DNA from: Morella rubra
Taxonomy: Eukaryota; Streptophyta; Magnoliopsida; Fagales; Myricaceae
NCBI GenBank assembly: GCA_003952965.2
Contig: CM025852.1
Span: 23,460,308 to 23,524,307, forward strand
Length of the DNA stretch: 64,000 nt
Reading direction: 5' to 3'
Made by a program: the position numbers and the translations under genes
Notes under the pieces: model-generated
What the model was told of the DNA's origin: nothing
Seen by the model: the letters and a program-made list of their open reading frames with translations, nothing else
Database searches by the model: none
In this document: one piece after another, positions 12,299-24,091 of the stretch
How positions within the stretch are numbered: position 1 is the stretch's first letter
Layout of the letters: every line of letters begins with the position of its first letter

Positions 12299-12324
12299 GG
12301 GGGGGAGGGGGGGGGGGGGGGGGG
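12299..12324. repeat. Poly-G tract
   Basis: A run of G interrupted by one A at 12306. Such tracts are hard to sequence, so the true length is uncertain. Confidence 0.8.
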
Positions 12325-12551
12325 AGTGGAAAGCGTTGAAGTTCAACGGCTAACAAAAAGAAAAACCCTATAGGCTTCTTAGCTAGAGTCGATCGACAAT
12401 GAAAAACTGCCTGAATCTTTGACAGAGCGAGGAGCAAATCAGCTCTATTGGGAGACCATCGCTGCAACCAGCTAACCAGGCCGGGCTAGCATGTCAACAA
12501 GGTTTCAAGCAGGAAAAAGTGCAAGCAGGTTTGTTAAGGTAATCTGGCTGC

Positions 12552-12685
12552 TTCAAAGTGCTAGATGCCAATAAAGTTTCCTCAAATTTCTTAACACAAC
12601 CATGAAATAGTCAACTCTTTCAAAATGCTAGATGCCAAAAAAAGGTTCCTCAAATTTCTTAACACAGCCATGAAGCAGTTACTCT
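12552..12685. repeat. Tandem duplication, two 67-bp units
   Basis: Units 12552-12618 and 12619-12685 share CTAGATGCCA, TTCCTCAAATTTCTTAACAC and CCATGAA in the same order with scattered differences. A third partial start (TTCAAAGTGC) follows at 12686. It lies downstream of the peptidyl-tRNA hydrolase stop codon, possibly within its 3' UTR. Confidence 0.8.
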
Positions 12686-12844
12686 TTCAAAGTGCCTGGC
12701 ACAGTTACACTGAAACATAACACAGCATATATTGGGGTCAAACTACATTCACTTGACACATTTCTGCTTTTACAGGATCCATAATGGCTCCCTGGGATTA
12801 TATACTTCAGCAGCCATCTATATGCAGACAATTAATATCTAAGC

Positions 12845-14995
12845 TTATGATATCGGCATAGTCTGCAATCTTATATGTTTGTACTTTTGCTCCCTGTTGA
12901 AGGATCTTGCACTCTCCGTCAATCCTTTAGATAGAATGAGTTTCAATGCGACAACACCCTCTTGCAAAGCAGCATTGATCTACGAAAAAAATAGCACATT
13001 ACTAGAGTGGAAAGAAAAACTCCTTCGTGATTACTCAACCAAGAATACAACCATGCCCAGTAAACATATAGTAGAATCAGATGATAAAGCAAGCACTGAA
13101 CTGCCGTACATGGCTTGATGTTGTAGGATGAAATGCATATGGAATCTGAAAACATAGTGACAGTCATTTGTATTGGGTGCGACAATATTCTAAATACCCA
13201 TGAAACAGCTTATAAGGACACTCCAAATGCCCTTAATCACTTCTATCAACCGGTTTGGGAACTCAACGAAGGATAAGGTCGAGTTGAACATACAGATTTA
13301 CATTGACCATAATTAAGAGCAGGTAACCACAACTTACTCGTTCCTGAGCTGTTGCATTGAACTTTTGAAGCAAAAAGGCTTTGGGATCCATTTGTCCAGG
13401 AGGCCTCCCTATACCTAAAAGGTTAACCAAAACAATTTAGCACTACAATAAGGCAAATAAAACAGTTAGGAGCTGCACTTAAATTGTGCATTTCAACTAA
13501 CCAATTCTTAGCCGAGGAAATTCTCTGTTTCCACGAAAATGATAGATCACACTCTTCAGCCTGGTTTAATTATTACAGACAAAACAAAAGTAAATCAAAG
13601 AACATTACGCAAAATCCAAAAAGAAAATTCCAATGCTCAACTGCTTCATTAGCTTGCTTAAAGAAATGGACATATGGCAACACTCAAGCACGATTTGTGT
13701 CCAGCGCCAAAAGAACATCTGTAGGTAAGATTTTTTCGTTTGCATGGCACCTTCTCTCACTAAGGATAAGATGGAGGGTGAACTTGAGTGTTCAAAACTC
13801 ATCAGGTTGTCACTCACCAAAAGAATAGATACATAAATGTCACATCAAACATCATCCCACTGTCAATGCATTTAGTTTATAACTGAATATTCATATGCCT
13901 TCCTGATTTCTAATGTTATCTCCTCCATTATTTACCTTCTGACGTATCACATAGTAGGCTATTCAAATCATCCAAGTGAGAAACTCCTAGCATCTGAGGG
14001 GGATCCAAATGACTATCAAGCAACATTTTTCCAAAATCAAATTACTGCTATCATTTTTATTTACAAACAAGGAACACTGCTTGAACCATCACAAAGATGA
14101 CTACATACCCGTTGTGGCGTCCATGACCTCCTTTGTGTTGAAGACGAAGCACTCCACAAGGCAAGTCCATTTCATCATGAAACTAAAACCATACAACATA
14201 ATAATGGAACAGCAGCATAGCTTTTATCAACTGAACCAATCATACAAAGTCCATGCAAAAGAAAAATTACCACAATCACACGATTAAGAGGTAGCTTATA
14301 ATAAGCTGCGAGTGGTCCAGTCTGCAGTCAATTGAAGAAAATCACAGCTCATCAGATAGGACCTATACCCCAAACTCTTTTTGACATTTCTACAGAACTC
14401 AAACAGCTAAACATCCAAATTACAAATCCAAGATGATATTAGTGGACCAAGTAACCAATGACTCTATGGAAAACTTCTATGGGGATATATGCACGAGAAG
14501 CAGAGAAAATAATTTCATCTGAAGCGAAAGTAAATATCTGAGTGACTTACAGATTCACCACTAAGGTTCATGTAAGTTTGAGGTTTTGCAAGGAAAACAG
14601 GGACGTCACCAACAAAACCTACATTGATTACCAAATCACCATGATTTGAGCTACAATACAAATAAGTTAACAAGAAATATACAATATAAGGTGAGATGAA
14701 CAAAGTGAGCATGCCTTCCCCAAAGATAGCTTTGCAATGAGGTTTATTCATCAAAATCCCTTGTGATTCAGCAAATGCATCAATCAACTGGAACCCTGCC
14801 TGGTTGAACAAGAATGTTTCTTTGAGGTTAAACAAAAATGAAAGAACCTGAAATTCGGGTCTTGAGCTGAATGGTTTTGTATAGTACATTGTGTCTGGTT
14901 CCTTTGTACTTCTCACCCGGATTGCCCAGGCCTACAAAAAGCCATGGTCGTGGAGCAACAGTGCAAAAGCAACGCCTGCCTAACCCGTTAAGCAT
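12845..14995 (-). CDS. PTH: Peptidyl-tRNA hydrolase, bacterial Pth type, organellar (At1g18440/At5g16140-like)
   Basis: Eight exons on the minus strand: 14995-14888, 14799-14715, 14618-14551, 14321-14271, 14182-14109, 13560-13502, 13414-13338 and 12979-12845. They join without phase conflict to give 218 residues. The enzyme releases amino acids from stalled peptidyl-tRNA. Active-site residues are present: Asn25 (GLGNPGEKY), His35 (TRHN), Asn82 (QTYMN), Asp107 ([10 protein letters not shown]) and Asn128 (GRHNG), matching E. coli Asn10, His20, Asn68, Asp93 and Asn114. The C terminus has [13 protein letters not shown] and [11 protein letters not shown]. The short leader before residue 17, with RRCFCTVAP, could be an organelle-targeting signal; this is inference. 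An in-frame TGA lies six bases upstream of the ATG, supporting the start. Intron 2 begins with GC, not GT. Residue 37 is Ala in HNAGFQ where most relatives have HNVGFE. Identity is firm; the organelle is not. Confidence 0.95.
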
Positions 14996-16620
14996 CACCT
15001 TTCATGTCCCTGAATCGCCTCTACTGGGCTACAAAACCACAAATCAAGCAATTGAAAATACCTCTTCTTCACCAAATCCTAATAACATGGAATAATATTC
15101 TCAGAAGTAATTCTATTGGAAAGGGTAGAATCTCAAGTACACGGGGTATATAAAAATAGTGCATCCCGAGAAATGCAAACCACATTCATTGATGATTTAG
15201 GAATAGAGAAATTAGACCATAGTAGCCAAAAAAAAAAAAAAGAGAGAAACGGGATCATACTATAACAGATGTGATAAAATGGACGGAAGATTCTGGGATT
15301 AGGGTTTGATTGGGTTGCGAAAGAAGAAGGAGAGAAGGAAAGGCATTCGGTTTTGGGAGGCTCGAGTAATGATTGGTTCGAGAAAGTTGTATAGGACAGC
15401 TCGTGTAAGTCCTTTGGTCCGTTCCGGATGATTCGTGCCTCTAGCCGCATCACCCAGACACCCACAGGTTATTCAAATACAAGACTCACCAAATAGGAAA
15501 TAACAAGCACGAATCATCAACTGGCTGGGTATCAAAGATGAATAGCGGAATAATGAAGTACACTCCGAAACGTCGTTTAGACGAATAAAAGAACAACCTT
15601 TTTTTTGTTCCAAGCTTCTAAACAAACAAGTAGAGTGCATTCCAATTTAGAACAGCACGTGCAGTTATGAATTGGTGAAAAGGGACAACATTGAATCAAT
15701 CAAACGTTTTTCGGGGAAGTATACTTCAACAAACTATCGAACTTCATGTTGTCTATAATCCAGAGAAATGAGAGACTTTCATTCTAAACCTTCAGCTTTC
15801 TCTGTACTATAGAGAACCTGAATTTGTTTTACGCAGAAGACACACACCTCTGGATTCAACTTGTTCTGCTTTAGGTTCCCTACAACTCTTCAAGAAATAG
15901 GCGTGTGCGGGAGAATTGGTGATGTTCGTGTCGTGAAAAATTGTAGGATTTTAGGAAAGTTGTGAATATTTATGTTAAATAGTGTTTTATAGGTGTTTGT
16001 GTAAAGTGGAGAGAGAAATGATTTGATGTAATTATTTAATAAAAAAATATTGGAGTTTTGTGAAAAAGTATAGAGAGAGAAAATTTGTTATAATTTTTTT
16101 AAAAAAATGTATTGAAGTTTGTGTAAAAAATTGTTGGAGATTGTGTGAATGTATTGGTGTTTGTGTTTGAATTCTTAAGATGTTTGGTGATAATTTTATG
16201 AATGGATTTGAATCTTAGAAATAGGTTGAAAACGAACATGCTGGTCAGAGGAGAAACTGTGCGTTTTTGCGTGTTTAAAATTAGTTATCAGGCATACTGG
16301 CATAGGAGGAGCCGAGGAGGACTAATACGTATTGCTGACTTATTAGCAACATTCGGCTATATTTGTTACACTTACCATAATCATGGTGTGATTGGATCGG
16401 TGCAGCCTCCAATAGTGTATGTGCCTATGCATGCGCATGTGTAGATTTACTTTTGGTGAAGTATAAATGTTTAATGCCCTTTGAAGCATTTTCAAATTCA
16501 TCATTATGTCAGCTAGACATTAGAGTTTCTATATTTATATCATTTGTCTACTCATTTAACATGGATAAACTTGCATTGGTATCTGAGGTATATCTATTAC
16601 TCATCCAAAAAATTTAAGCT

Positions 16621-16831
16621 GGTAAAAAAAAGAAGATTTTATTATTTAAATTATATTTTCTAACGCTCTTCTTCATGTATGGACTGAACTCAACACGTTC
16701 AATATTTAATTGAAATTAAAGTAAAGTGCGGAATCAAGTATCTTGACTCTGATACAATATAAATCTACCGTCCATCCTTAAAAACTTAAACGGATAAAAA
16801 AAAATTTATTATTTAAATTATATTCTCTAAC
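16621..16831. repeat. Two similar AT-rich blocks, probable LTR-retrotransposon debris
   Basis: Blocks 16621-16664 and 16792-16831 share a 'GGTA/GGATA, A-run, TTTATTATTTAAATTATATT, CTAAC' core. The sequence near 16580 (TGGTATCTGAGG) and that near 16749 (CTCTGATACA) resemble tRNA-Met primer-binding sites on opposite strands. This is consistent with broken Copia-type LTR ends, but no complete LTR pair or coding part was found. Confidence 0.4.
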
Positions 16832-18145
16832 AGTGATCTTAGATTACTCTTCCACTTCCGTTTACATTCCCGTGTTTCGGGATAAGGAAGCGGATAGAAA
16901 ATTGTACAAGGGTACAAAACTGACTGGGTTACTTCATAAGTGAGCAAATTGTTCCTGAAGGTGCATAGCACCATGTACCAGAAGTGAAGAAAGGAAGAGA
17001 GCAGCCAAACACATCCTGCCACCAAAAGTAAAGCAGAAGCTTTCACAGATTAGGATCGTTACAACTTACTCCAAGTGCAGATATTGCAAATTGGAAAAAG
17101 TCGAAATCATTTCACCCATCATCCACAGATTTCACAGTTGAAAAATATCGTCTATCTGATTCCGATCAAGTCGAGAACGGAGGAGACCCTGAGAATGTAG
17201 GAGCCATTTAAGTCGAAACGTGCGGGGGTCTCTTGGAACTGCATAGAGGCCATAGTCATAGTCCCCCGCTCATGAGCCCCAGCTGCTAGTTCCTGAAAAT
17301 TTCTGATGTCTTCCAAGAGTATAAACAAAGAAAAGGAACCCAAGAGGAGAAGGAGAAGGAAATAAACAATTTTTGATGCATTGAAGAATATGTAGTACGC
17401 AACCAAGGATAAATAATACATGATGCACTGGTTCGAGAGGATGAAATGCGACACAGAAGAGTATGGGGATTGTGCTAGCTTAAATACAATGGAGGATGCT
17501 GACTTGACTTCAATAGAATTCTACCAAAAGTTTGATTGGAGGCAGAAGTTTATGGGCCTCCGCCAACTTAAATACCATGCTGTCCGCAATAAGTACTCTA
17601 CCGCAGGTTTTGGAGGCAAACAAAAAGACGTGACTTGTTCGCATTAATAGTCGGTGCCAACAAGAATTGTACTCTCAGTGTATTTTTGTCACAAAAATAA
17701 TTCAGTTGTCAGTCGGTAGAGAAAGATAGGCTATCTTGCACCTCTTAGAGCCATACGATTTTGTCTTCTCTTTACTGTTTTAATGGAGTTAGGCAATAGC
17801 CAACAGGATAATAGGTTTCTGCTGGTAGATAACATTATTTTTTATAAGCAGATAGAGGTAGGCCTCTTGGGTTGGGTACAGCAGTAAATGCTTCAGAACA
17901 GAAAAAAGCCTGTTCTATTGCCCAGACTCCAGTTCTGTTTTGTTTTATTTGTTTCCCTCAGAAAGACTTTAAACATGATGGGGGAGGGGAAAACACTTGG
18001 GTGAGCAGAGCAACGCTGGCTGTACAAATCACTGAGGAGTGAAATTGCTAGGCGGTAAAGGGCAGGCGTCAAACAGAGGCCGGCCTATGCAAAGAAAATC
18101 AATGAAAAACTGCAGTGAGTGCATGCTCAGCTAGCTATGACTTTC

Positions 18146-18348
18146 TGGCCTTTGTTTTTTTGTAAATAAACTGGGACTTTCATTAAACCTCACCTCCAAA
18201 GTATTGTGGCCTTTGATTTCTACTTTCCTGTGACTTTCATGTGGCCTTTGTTTTTTTTTTTTTTCTAAATAAACTAGGACTTTCATTAAACCTCACGGCT
18301 GTCCAAAGTATTGTGGCCTTTGATTTCTACTTTCCTGTGACTTTCATG
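18146..18348. repeat. Tandem duplication of about 100 bp
   Basis: 18146-18241 and 18242-18348 share TGGCCTTTG, a T-run, AAATAAACTRGGACTTTCAT, CCAAAGTATTGTGGCCTTTG and TTTCCTGTGACTTTCATG in order. They differ by poly-T length and a short insertion. A third unit starts at 18347 and is lost after about 22 bases. Confidence 0.85.
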
Positions 18349-19589
18349 TGGCCTTTGATTTCTACTTTCCCCATGTCCTATTATTGTCTTTGTTGCTGGT
18401 CAAAGCCAATTTATGAGGCATTGCTAGTAACAGATGCAGCCTGGCTGTTCAGTATTAAGTTGCTTTTTAGTGTTTACGGGGTGAGGTTTTACTGTGGATG
18501 CCTTGCAATGTTTTCGAGTATCAATGACTACTATAAGCCGATAACAGAGTGATTTGTCTCGCTCTTGGAGCGGAGCTATCCTCTCTCCGACGATTACTCT
18601 GGATCTTGTTGAGCAACAGGCTAACTAATCCCTTAGGTTAAACTGGATTGGATTTCACCATTTTTTTCTTCTGGAGTAGAAAAATCTCCAAATGATGCGA
18701 AAGATGCAAAGTCTGAGATTAGTAGCATTAGGTAGAGCCCTCTACCTCTACCTCAATTGGGTGGCATCCAGGACTAGCCCCTTTCCATAGTTGAATCCTT
18801 TGGGTACTTCAACATCAAATTGGCAGCAGATATTTGATTAGTCAATTTTGTATCCGGATTGCTAATTTATTAGACAAATATATTGGCCATTTGTGCAGAG
18901 GACAGGCTGTCAACAAGGTGCCTGACGCTGCCATGATTGTCAGAGTACTTGAGCTGAGATAGCCATGATGTTGAAGAAATTAACTCCAAGAATGCTGATG
19001 GGCAACCAGAACCTGCCGAATAAATGTCGAATCAACCCCATTGCATACAGCCTCTCCTAGTCAAAATCAAGGAAGTTGACAGCGAGTTTTACATTGAGGC
19101 CTATATAATCCTTATTGGTGTGCAGTTTTACATGCAATCCCATATTTTGGTTTCCTCGGTGTGAGATAAGTCGACAGACAAGGAGCAGCACCTACTTGTG
19201 TATATGCTATCAAAAGACTGGGTCTTGTACTGGAGATGCTGGACCAGAGAACAACCACACTTTAACAAAAGTAATTCAGCCAAGAATTTAATTAGGTTAG
19301 ATTGGTCTCTTGCACAAACAAGTGAGCTTCCCCTTTTCTCTTTCTTTGAGAAGAAATTCAGATACGTCCAGAACCAAAAAAGAAAAGAAAAAACACTTAT
19401 TTGCATTTACTTGAACCAAAAATAAACAGAAGATTGAGAAGTTTTAAAAGGGGAAGTCACTTTCAATAAGTGAAGCTGTGTTTTACAGGTTTATCCAATT
19501 AAATTTCGGTTGACTACAATTTACAGGATTCAAACTATAAAACGTACTTCACCCAAAGAAAATTTGGACAAAACAAATGGTGCATAAGC

Positions 19590-20707
19590 TGTTGGATTTT
19601 AAAAGATCGCTTATCAAACTATTGCATAGAATGATCAATCTTGGATGCTCCCGTTAGGGTAAGAAATCTAGGAGTTAAATCAGCAGCATGTTGTCAAAGA
19701 ATGGAGAAGATTGGATTAAATGAAAGGCTAAATTAGTCCGCACGTCCCTAGAGTTTGACCTTTTTTCCATTTGGTCCTTCAGGGTTCGATTTTCCCTAAA
19801 AATATTCCTGGGGTGAGGACTCATTACCAAATAGATCCTGCCGTCAACTCATTGGACGGAAATGCACACGTGGCTAACGGCTTACACGTGGGAATTGACA
19901 GCTGGATTTTTAAAAAATCTTGCCCAATCACAATGTGACACGTGTCAATAAAATAAATATAAATATAAATATTTTAAAAAATAAAAAATAAATCTAAATT
20001 AATAAAAAAAACATAATTAATTTTTTTAATGTAAAAAAAAAAAAAAAAAAAGCCAGATCGGGGACCCTGATCCTTTCCCAGTGAGGAAGGTGGAGGAAGG
20101 ACTCCTCCCTCCGCTAGCCGCCCAGAACGAATCCCCCGGCGGCCGGTGGAGGGGGCCTCCATCGTGACCCCTCCACCGGGAAAGGATCGGAGGTCCCCGA
20201 TTCGGCTTTTTTTTTTTTTTTAACATTATTTATTAATTTTAGATATATTTTTTATTTTTTAAAATATTTTTATTTTTATTTATTTTATTGACACGTGTCA
20301 CATTGCGATTGGGCGGGATTTTAAAAAAATCCAACTGTAAATTCCCACGTGTAAGCCGTTAGCCACGTGTGCATTTCCATCCAATGAGTTGACGGCATGA
20401 TCTATTTGGTAATGGGTCCTCACCCAGGAATATTTTTAGAGAAAATCGAACCCTGAGGACCAATCTGGGAAAAGGTCAAACCCCAGAGACGTACAGAGCA
20501 ATTTAGCCTAAATGAAATGAATCATTCAACACCTATTTATAGATTCCCTTGTAACACTTCGCGAAGCATTGTGACTTTACAAAAAGTCACCTCACTTTGA
20601 ACTGATGCATCACTTAGTCGACCCCTCCATGGAAATACATCACCATCTAAGGGGTATGTTCGAATATGGGCACCAATGCTATGGTGTGATCATCCCAAAT
20701 TCCAACA
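19590..20707 (-). repeat. 3' LTR of the Copia element, split by a nested Mutator-like insertion
   Basis: Plus-strand ends TGTTGGATT and ATTCCAACA. The first 136 bases match the other LTR at roughly 85 percent by eye (ATAGAATGATCAATCTTGGA is identical). The nested element plus one duplicated site account for 792 bases, leaving an original LTR of about 325 bases. Confidence 0.75.
19726..20508. mobile_element. Mutator-like foldback (hairpin) element, 783 bp, non-autonomous
   Basis: The two halves are inverted copies of each other almost to the centre. The ends are GGCTAAATT and its complement AATTTAGCC. It is flanked by an exact 9-bp direct duplication, TAAATGAAA, at 19717-19725 and 20509-20517. 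A 9-bp target duplication and very long terminal inverted repeats are the known signature of Mutator-like (MULE) elements. The arms run about 340 bases, then poly-A/poly-T (20036-20052 and 20207-20220), then a GC-rich inner stem (AATCGGGGAC and complement) around a loop at about 20090-20170. There is no transposase gene; frames in the GC-rich core are palindrome by-products. It lies within an LTR whose partner LTR shows the empty site. Confidence 0.9.
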
Positions 20708-23700
20708 CTCCCAAACACATAACCTGTGATGACTTGCACTGAATTTTTGGTCTTGTACTTCTTCTAAGGCCAACTTCCTGGAGTTTTCCTAGACACACCT
20801 TATCAACGACTTACCCCACTATACAAGCGTAGATATTACAAATTACAGTATAAAGCATATCAATGGACTTTGTTTCCATATAAACTGTAACACCCATACC
20901 TTGTTAGGGTATCTTGCCTTTAACCGACCAATTATATTCCCAGGCAAGATCGTATAATCTCGTTCTTCCAAGCGTCCCCGGATCCTTCCGAATTATATCC
21001 TTTTCACCATGTAGCTATTCACTTTGGTCTTGAATAATTATATACCAACTACATGCTCTCTGGTTTCATCCAAAGACAACCCCTTCGTCTTAGGATTGGC
21101 CACCATCTTGGTCAAGGGGACAAAGTCAACTTTGATTTCACCCCTCCCACTATATCCTTGATATAGTCTTTATAATTTACATCAATGTATTTTCTTTGGA
21201 GCTATATGTCCAACTTTTCTTAAATCGAGATAGCGGACTTTTTGTCTTAAAACAGATTGATGGGTTAGATGAAAATATTCTATTTAAAACTGTCAACTAT
21301 TCATCTTATCTAAGACTATTTTACTCACCACCATATTGCATGTTATATACACAATTTCTATTGTGGACTTTGCAACACATTTAGTTTCTTATTTAACCAA
21401 AAAAAAAAAAAAAACCTAGTCATTCCACCCAATAGGAACACACACACTCATTATTATCCACTATAAAATGTACTTGTGTATCCTCCTATCTCTAGATCAC
21501 TTGACCCACTAACATTAGGTTCTTGGAACTTTTACAAACACCTAATATATGTTTCGCTATCGTCTGCTTGCCAAAGCAGAAGGCTACGCCCATCACTTGG
21601 GCATGAGGGATAATTTATATTAATTACATCCTTATATCTGGAGACCACATTTCCTCCTTTTACAAACTTTGATATCTGCCGATGAATGTACTTTATTACT
21701 TAACAATTACCCGTGTTAAGTCTCTTAAGCACCTACAAATATACACCTTGATATAGTATACTTATCTCGGAATTATTTTTCGAATAACCTAGTGAAATTT
21801 TAAATATATTTGTCGTAGACTTTATTCCTATGTATTTTCGTTTGGAATGCATCTTATTTTGATTTCCTATCCAAATTAAAATGTCATTGTAACATTCAAC
21901 TGTTACAATTCCAAATCCACCCATGTCACATCTGACATGATTAATCTAAGTAAGATAAATTTTACCTTAGGAAAATTTAAATCAATAAATCCTACCTTGG
22001 GTTGCTTAGAAACTCATTCTACCATCAACCTTACTTTTTGTTTCTCCACGCTCCTATCCACTTCAAATTTCATTTCAAGCATTTATTTGCAATCAATAGC
22101 ATTGGTGAGTATTTGTGCTTCCTTTGAAATTCATTTGATCATTATCAAGTTAAGTAATATTCATACTTAGTGCTTTAATGATCTTAGAGTCCTAGTCCTA
22201 TTGATGGTTGCCTTTATCTCCTACTCCCACTTTTCTCTGAATCCGAGATCAAATTCATTTTTCCATCAGACTCATCCTTACTCCCACTCCTTTGAACATT
22301 TCTCTATGTTTCTACATTTAGTAGAGTAATTGCCTATTCTTGAGGATCATCATCTCTAATAGTCGGATCTATTCTATGAGAGTAGCTAGGTTGGTTTCAT
22401 TGATAAATATAGCATCTCTGATTTTTTTTTCAATCTCCATTGAGAATAGCATCCACTAAAACTCTTAATAATAAACTTACATTCTTAGGTTTATTTCCTA
22501 ACTTATTCCTTAACGACTTTGGAATAAATACATGTGCTTAGCTATTCTAGACATTTTAAGTATTTGACTTTAATGACAATCTAATACTTATACGACATAA
22601 GTGGTCTTGCCTGTGTCCTGATTCAAGAATATTCTCATATTCATCCGAATCATTATCTACTTCTACAATATTACTTTATTGAGGCCTTTAAGACATTCTA
22701 TATGCCTTATCCATTCTCCTTGCAGCAAAATTTAAATTTTTATTCAGACCAACTTACTATATTCAAACCTTCTATACACTTTCCTATTAGATTTTCTATC
22801 TAATAAATACTAAGCACATACATTAAATTAATGTAATACAATGACTTACTTATTTATCAAGAACTTACAGTTTCCTTTTCCAAAAGTACTACTGCAAATA
22901 TTATTTCTCCTGTAGACTCCATGTTTTCCAACATCTTGCAATGTGTCTTGCCGAAGTTGAGTCTACCCACCAAGAGTCTATAATCACCTGAATTTAGTAG
23001 CTCAGTAATAGTCATTGTAAACTTTATTTTGTACCTTGGACGAATTGCCTTCAATGCACCATTTCTTCCGATACTTGAAATTAAACTCTTAGATTTCTTC
23101 ATGCTTCTTTTTCTTTGCTCCCACATCCTATCAAACTTTACTAGTTTGAACTTAGCTGGCTGAACGTGCAATGTTTGTGCCATCCTCTTACCTTTATTTA
23201 ATTTTCTTCCTAATACTTTTACCGAATGTGATGTTCCACTTCTCATACTTATTCTTTATAAATATCATTTCAATTTGATCTGGAAATGATCTCATATGAT
23301 TCTAATTTGAATTAGGATCACAACGACTTTTGAATCACTCCAAACGGGCTCAAACAGGAAAAATAAGAAAATTGGTCCGACTCGGTTCACGGATCAGCGC
23401 AACGGTTCAACAAACGCGAGTCAGTAACTGGGTCGGTCCAAGGCGCGGTTCAGGAAAAGGCGTTGGTTGGGTGAAACGACATGCCGTTTTGTCCTATAAC
23501 CGTTACTTTTGGAAACAATGTGTCGTTTCTAGTCGTCCCCTCCACCGACAAAACGGCGCGTCGTTTAGCGCTTTCGATTATCTAAACCACGTGTCGTTTA
23601 GCACTAATAGAAACCATTTTCCTCTGTTTTCCTTCATTTTCTTTGCACAGAACCCCGAATTTCATGAACTTGGACACTTTTCTAAAGTATTTGTCGATGC

Positions 23701-24091
23701 TCTATCCATTTGTGATGGTTTTATAACGTTTTGAAGACCCTAACATTGAGTTTTGGCACAATTTTCAAGAAAAGAAGCGATTAACAAGGGAGAACAATGA
23801 AAATTATCCATGGTTCTCTTCAATCTCTCATTGTCACTCCAAAACATGGTAATTCCTCACAAATTGAGAATCTCCCACTATAGTTTGCAATAGTTTCTCA
23901 CCGAAACAGAAATCAAATAGTGAAAAACAAATAATAACAATTAAACAAAGTGACATCCATTGACAAACCTAGAACTTGAACGATGTGCTCTTCACCATGC
24001 TTTCACACTACATGAAATTATTCTCCTCTATCTTGAAGCTGTCCTCTTCTAATCATAGATTTGATTTCCTCCAACCTCACTCTGACACCAA

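Larger units (their letters stand above)
11479..12844. other. Intergenic; promoter of the membrane-protein gene and 3' flank of peptidyl-tRNA hydrolase
   Basis: Contains a MITE-like copy (11765-11934), an interrupted poly-G tract (12299-12324) and a tandem duplication (12552-12685). The open frame at 12108-12467 on the minus strand is interrupted by the G tract translated as polyproline and has no recognisable domain. Confidence 0.5.
14996..19589. other. Long intergenic stretch without a convincing gene
   Basis: The first 500 bases are probably the leader and promoter of the peptidyl-tRNA hydrolase; the minus-strand frame at 15133-15465 looks like leader sequence. The area 15930-16200 is AT-rich with repeated TTTGTGTAAA words. 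A pair of similar blocks at 16621-16831 looks like retrotransposon LTR debris. A minus-strand stretch at about 17152-17296 starts with a good splice acceptor (TTTTCAG) and codes about 48 residues including RFDLNGSYILRVSSVLDLIG; I could not assign it to a family or link it to other exons. A tandem duplication lies at 18146-18348. No gene recognised from 18349 to 19589. Confidence 0.45.

Noticed and set aside
12108..12467. 119-codon minus-strand frame with polyproline
   Set aside because: The proline run is the poly-G tract; the rest has no recognised similarity.
15133..15465. 110-codon minus-strand frame upstream of peptidyl-tRNA hydrolase as a possible transit-peptide exon
   Set aside because: The hydrolase start at 14995 has an in-frame stop just upstream, and this frame ends in poly-Phe from an A tract; more likely leader or promoter.
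19974..20226. Pair of overlapping minus-strand frames in the GC-rich core of the hairpin element
   Set aside because: Both start or end in poly-Lys/poly-Phe from the A and T tracts and are mirror images produced by the palindrome.
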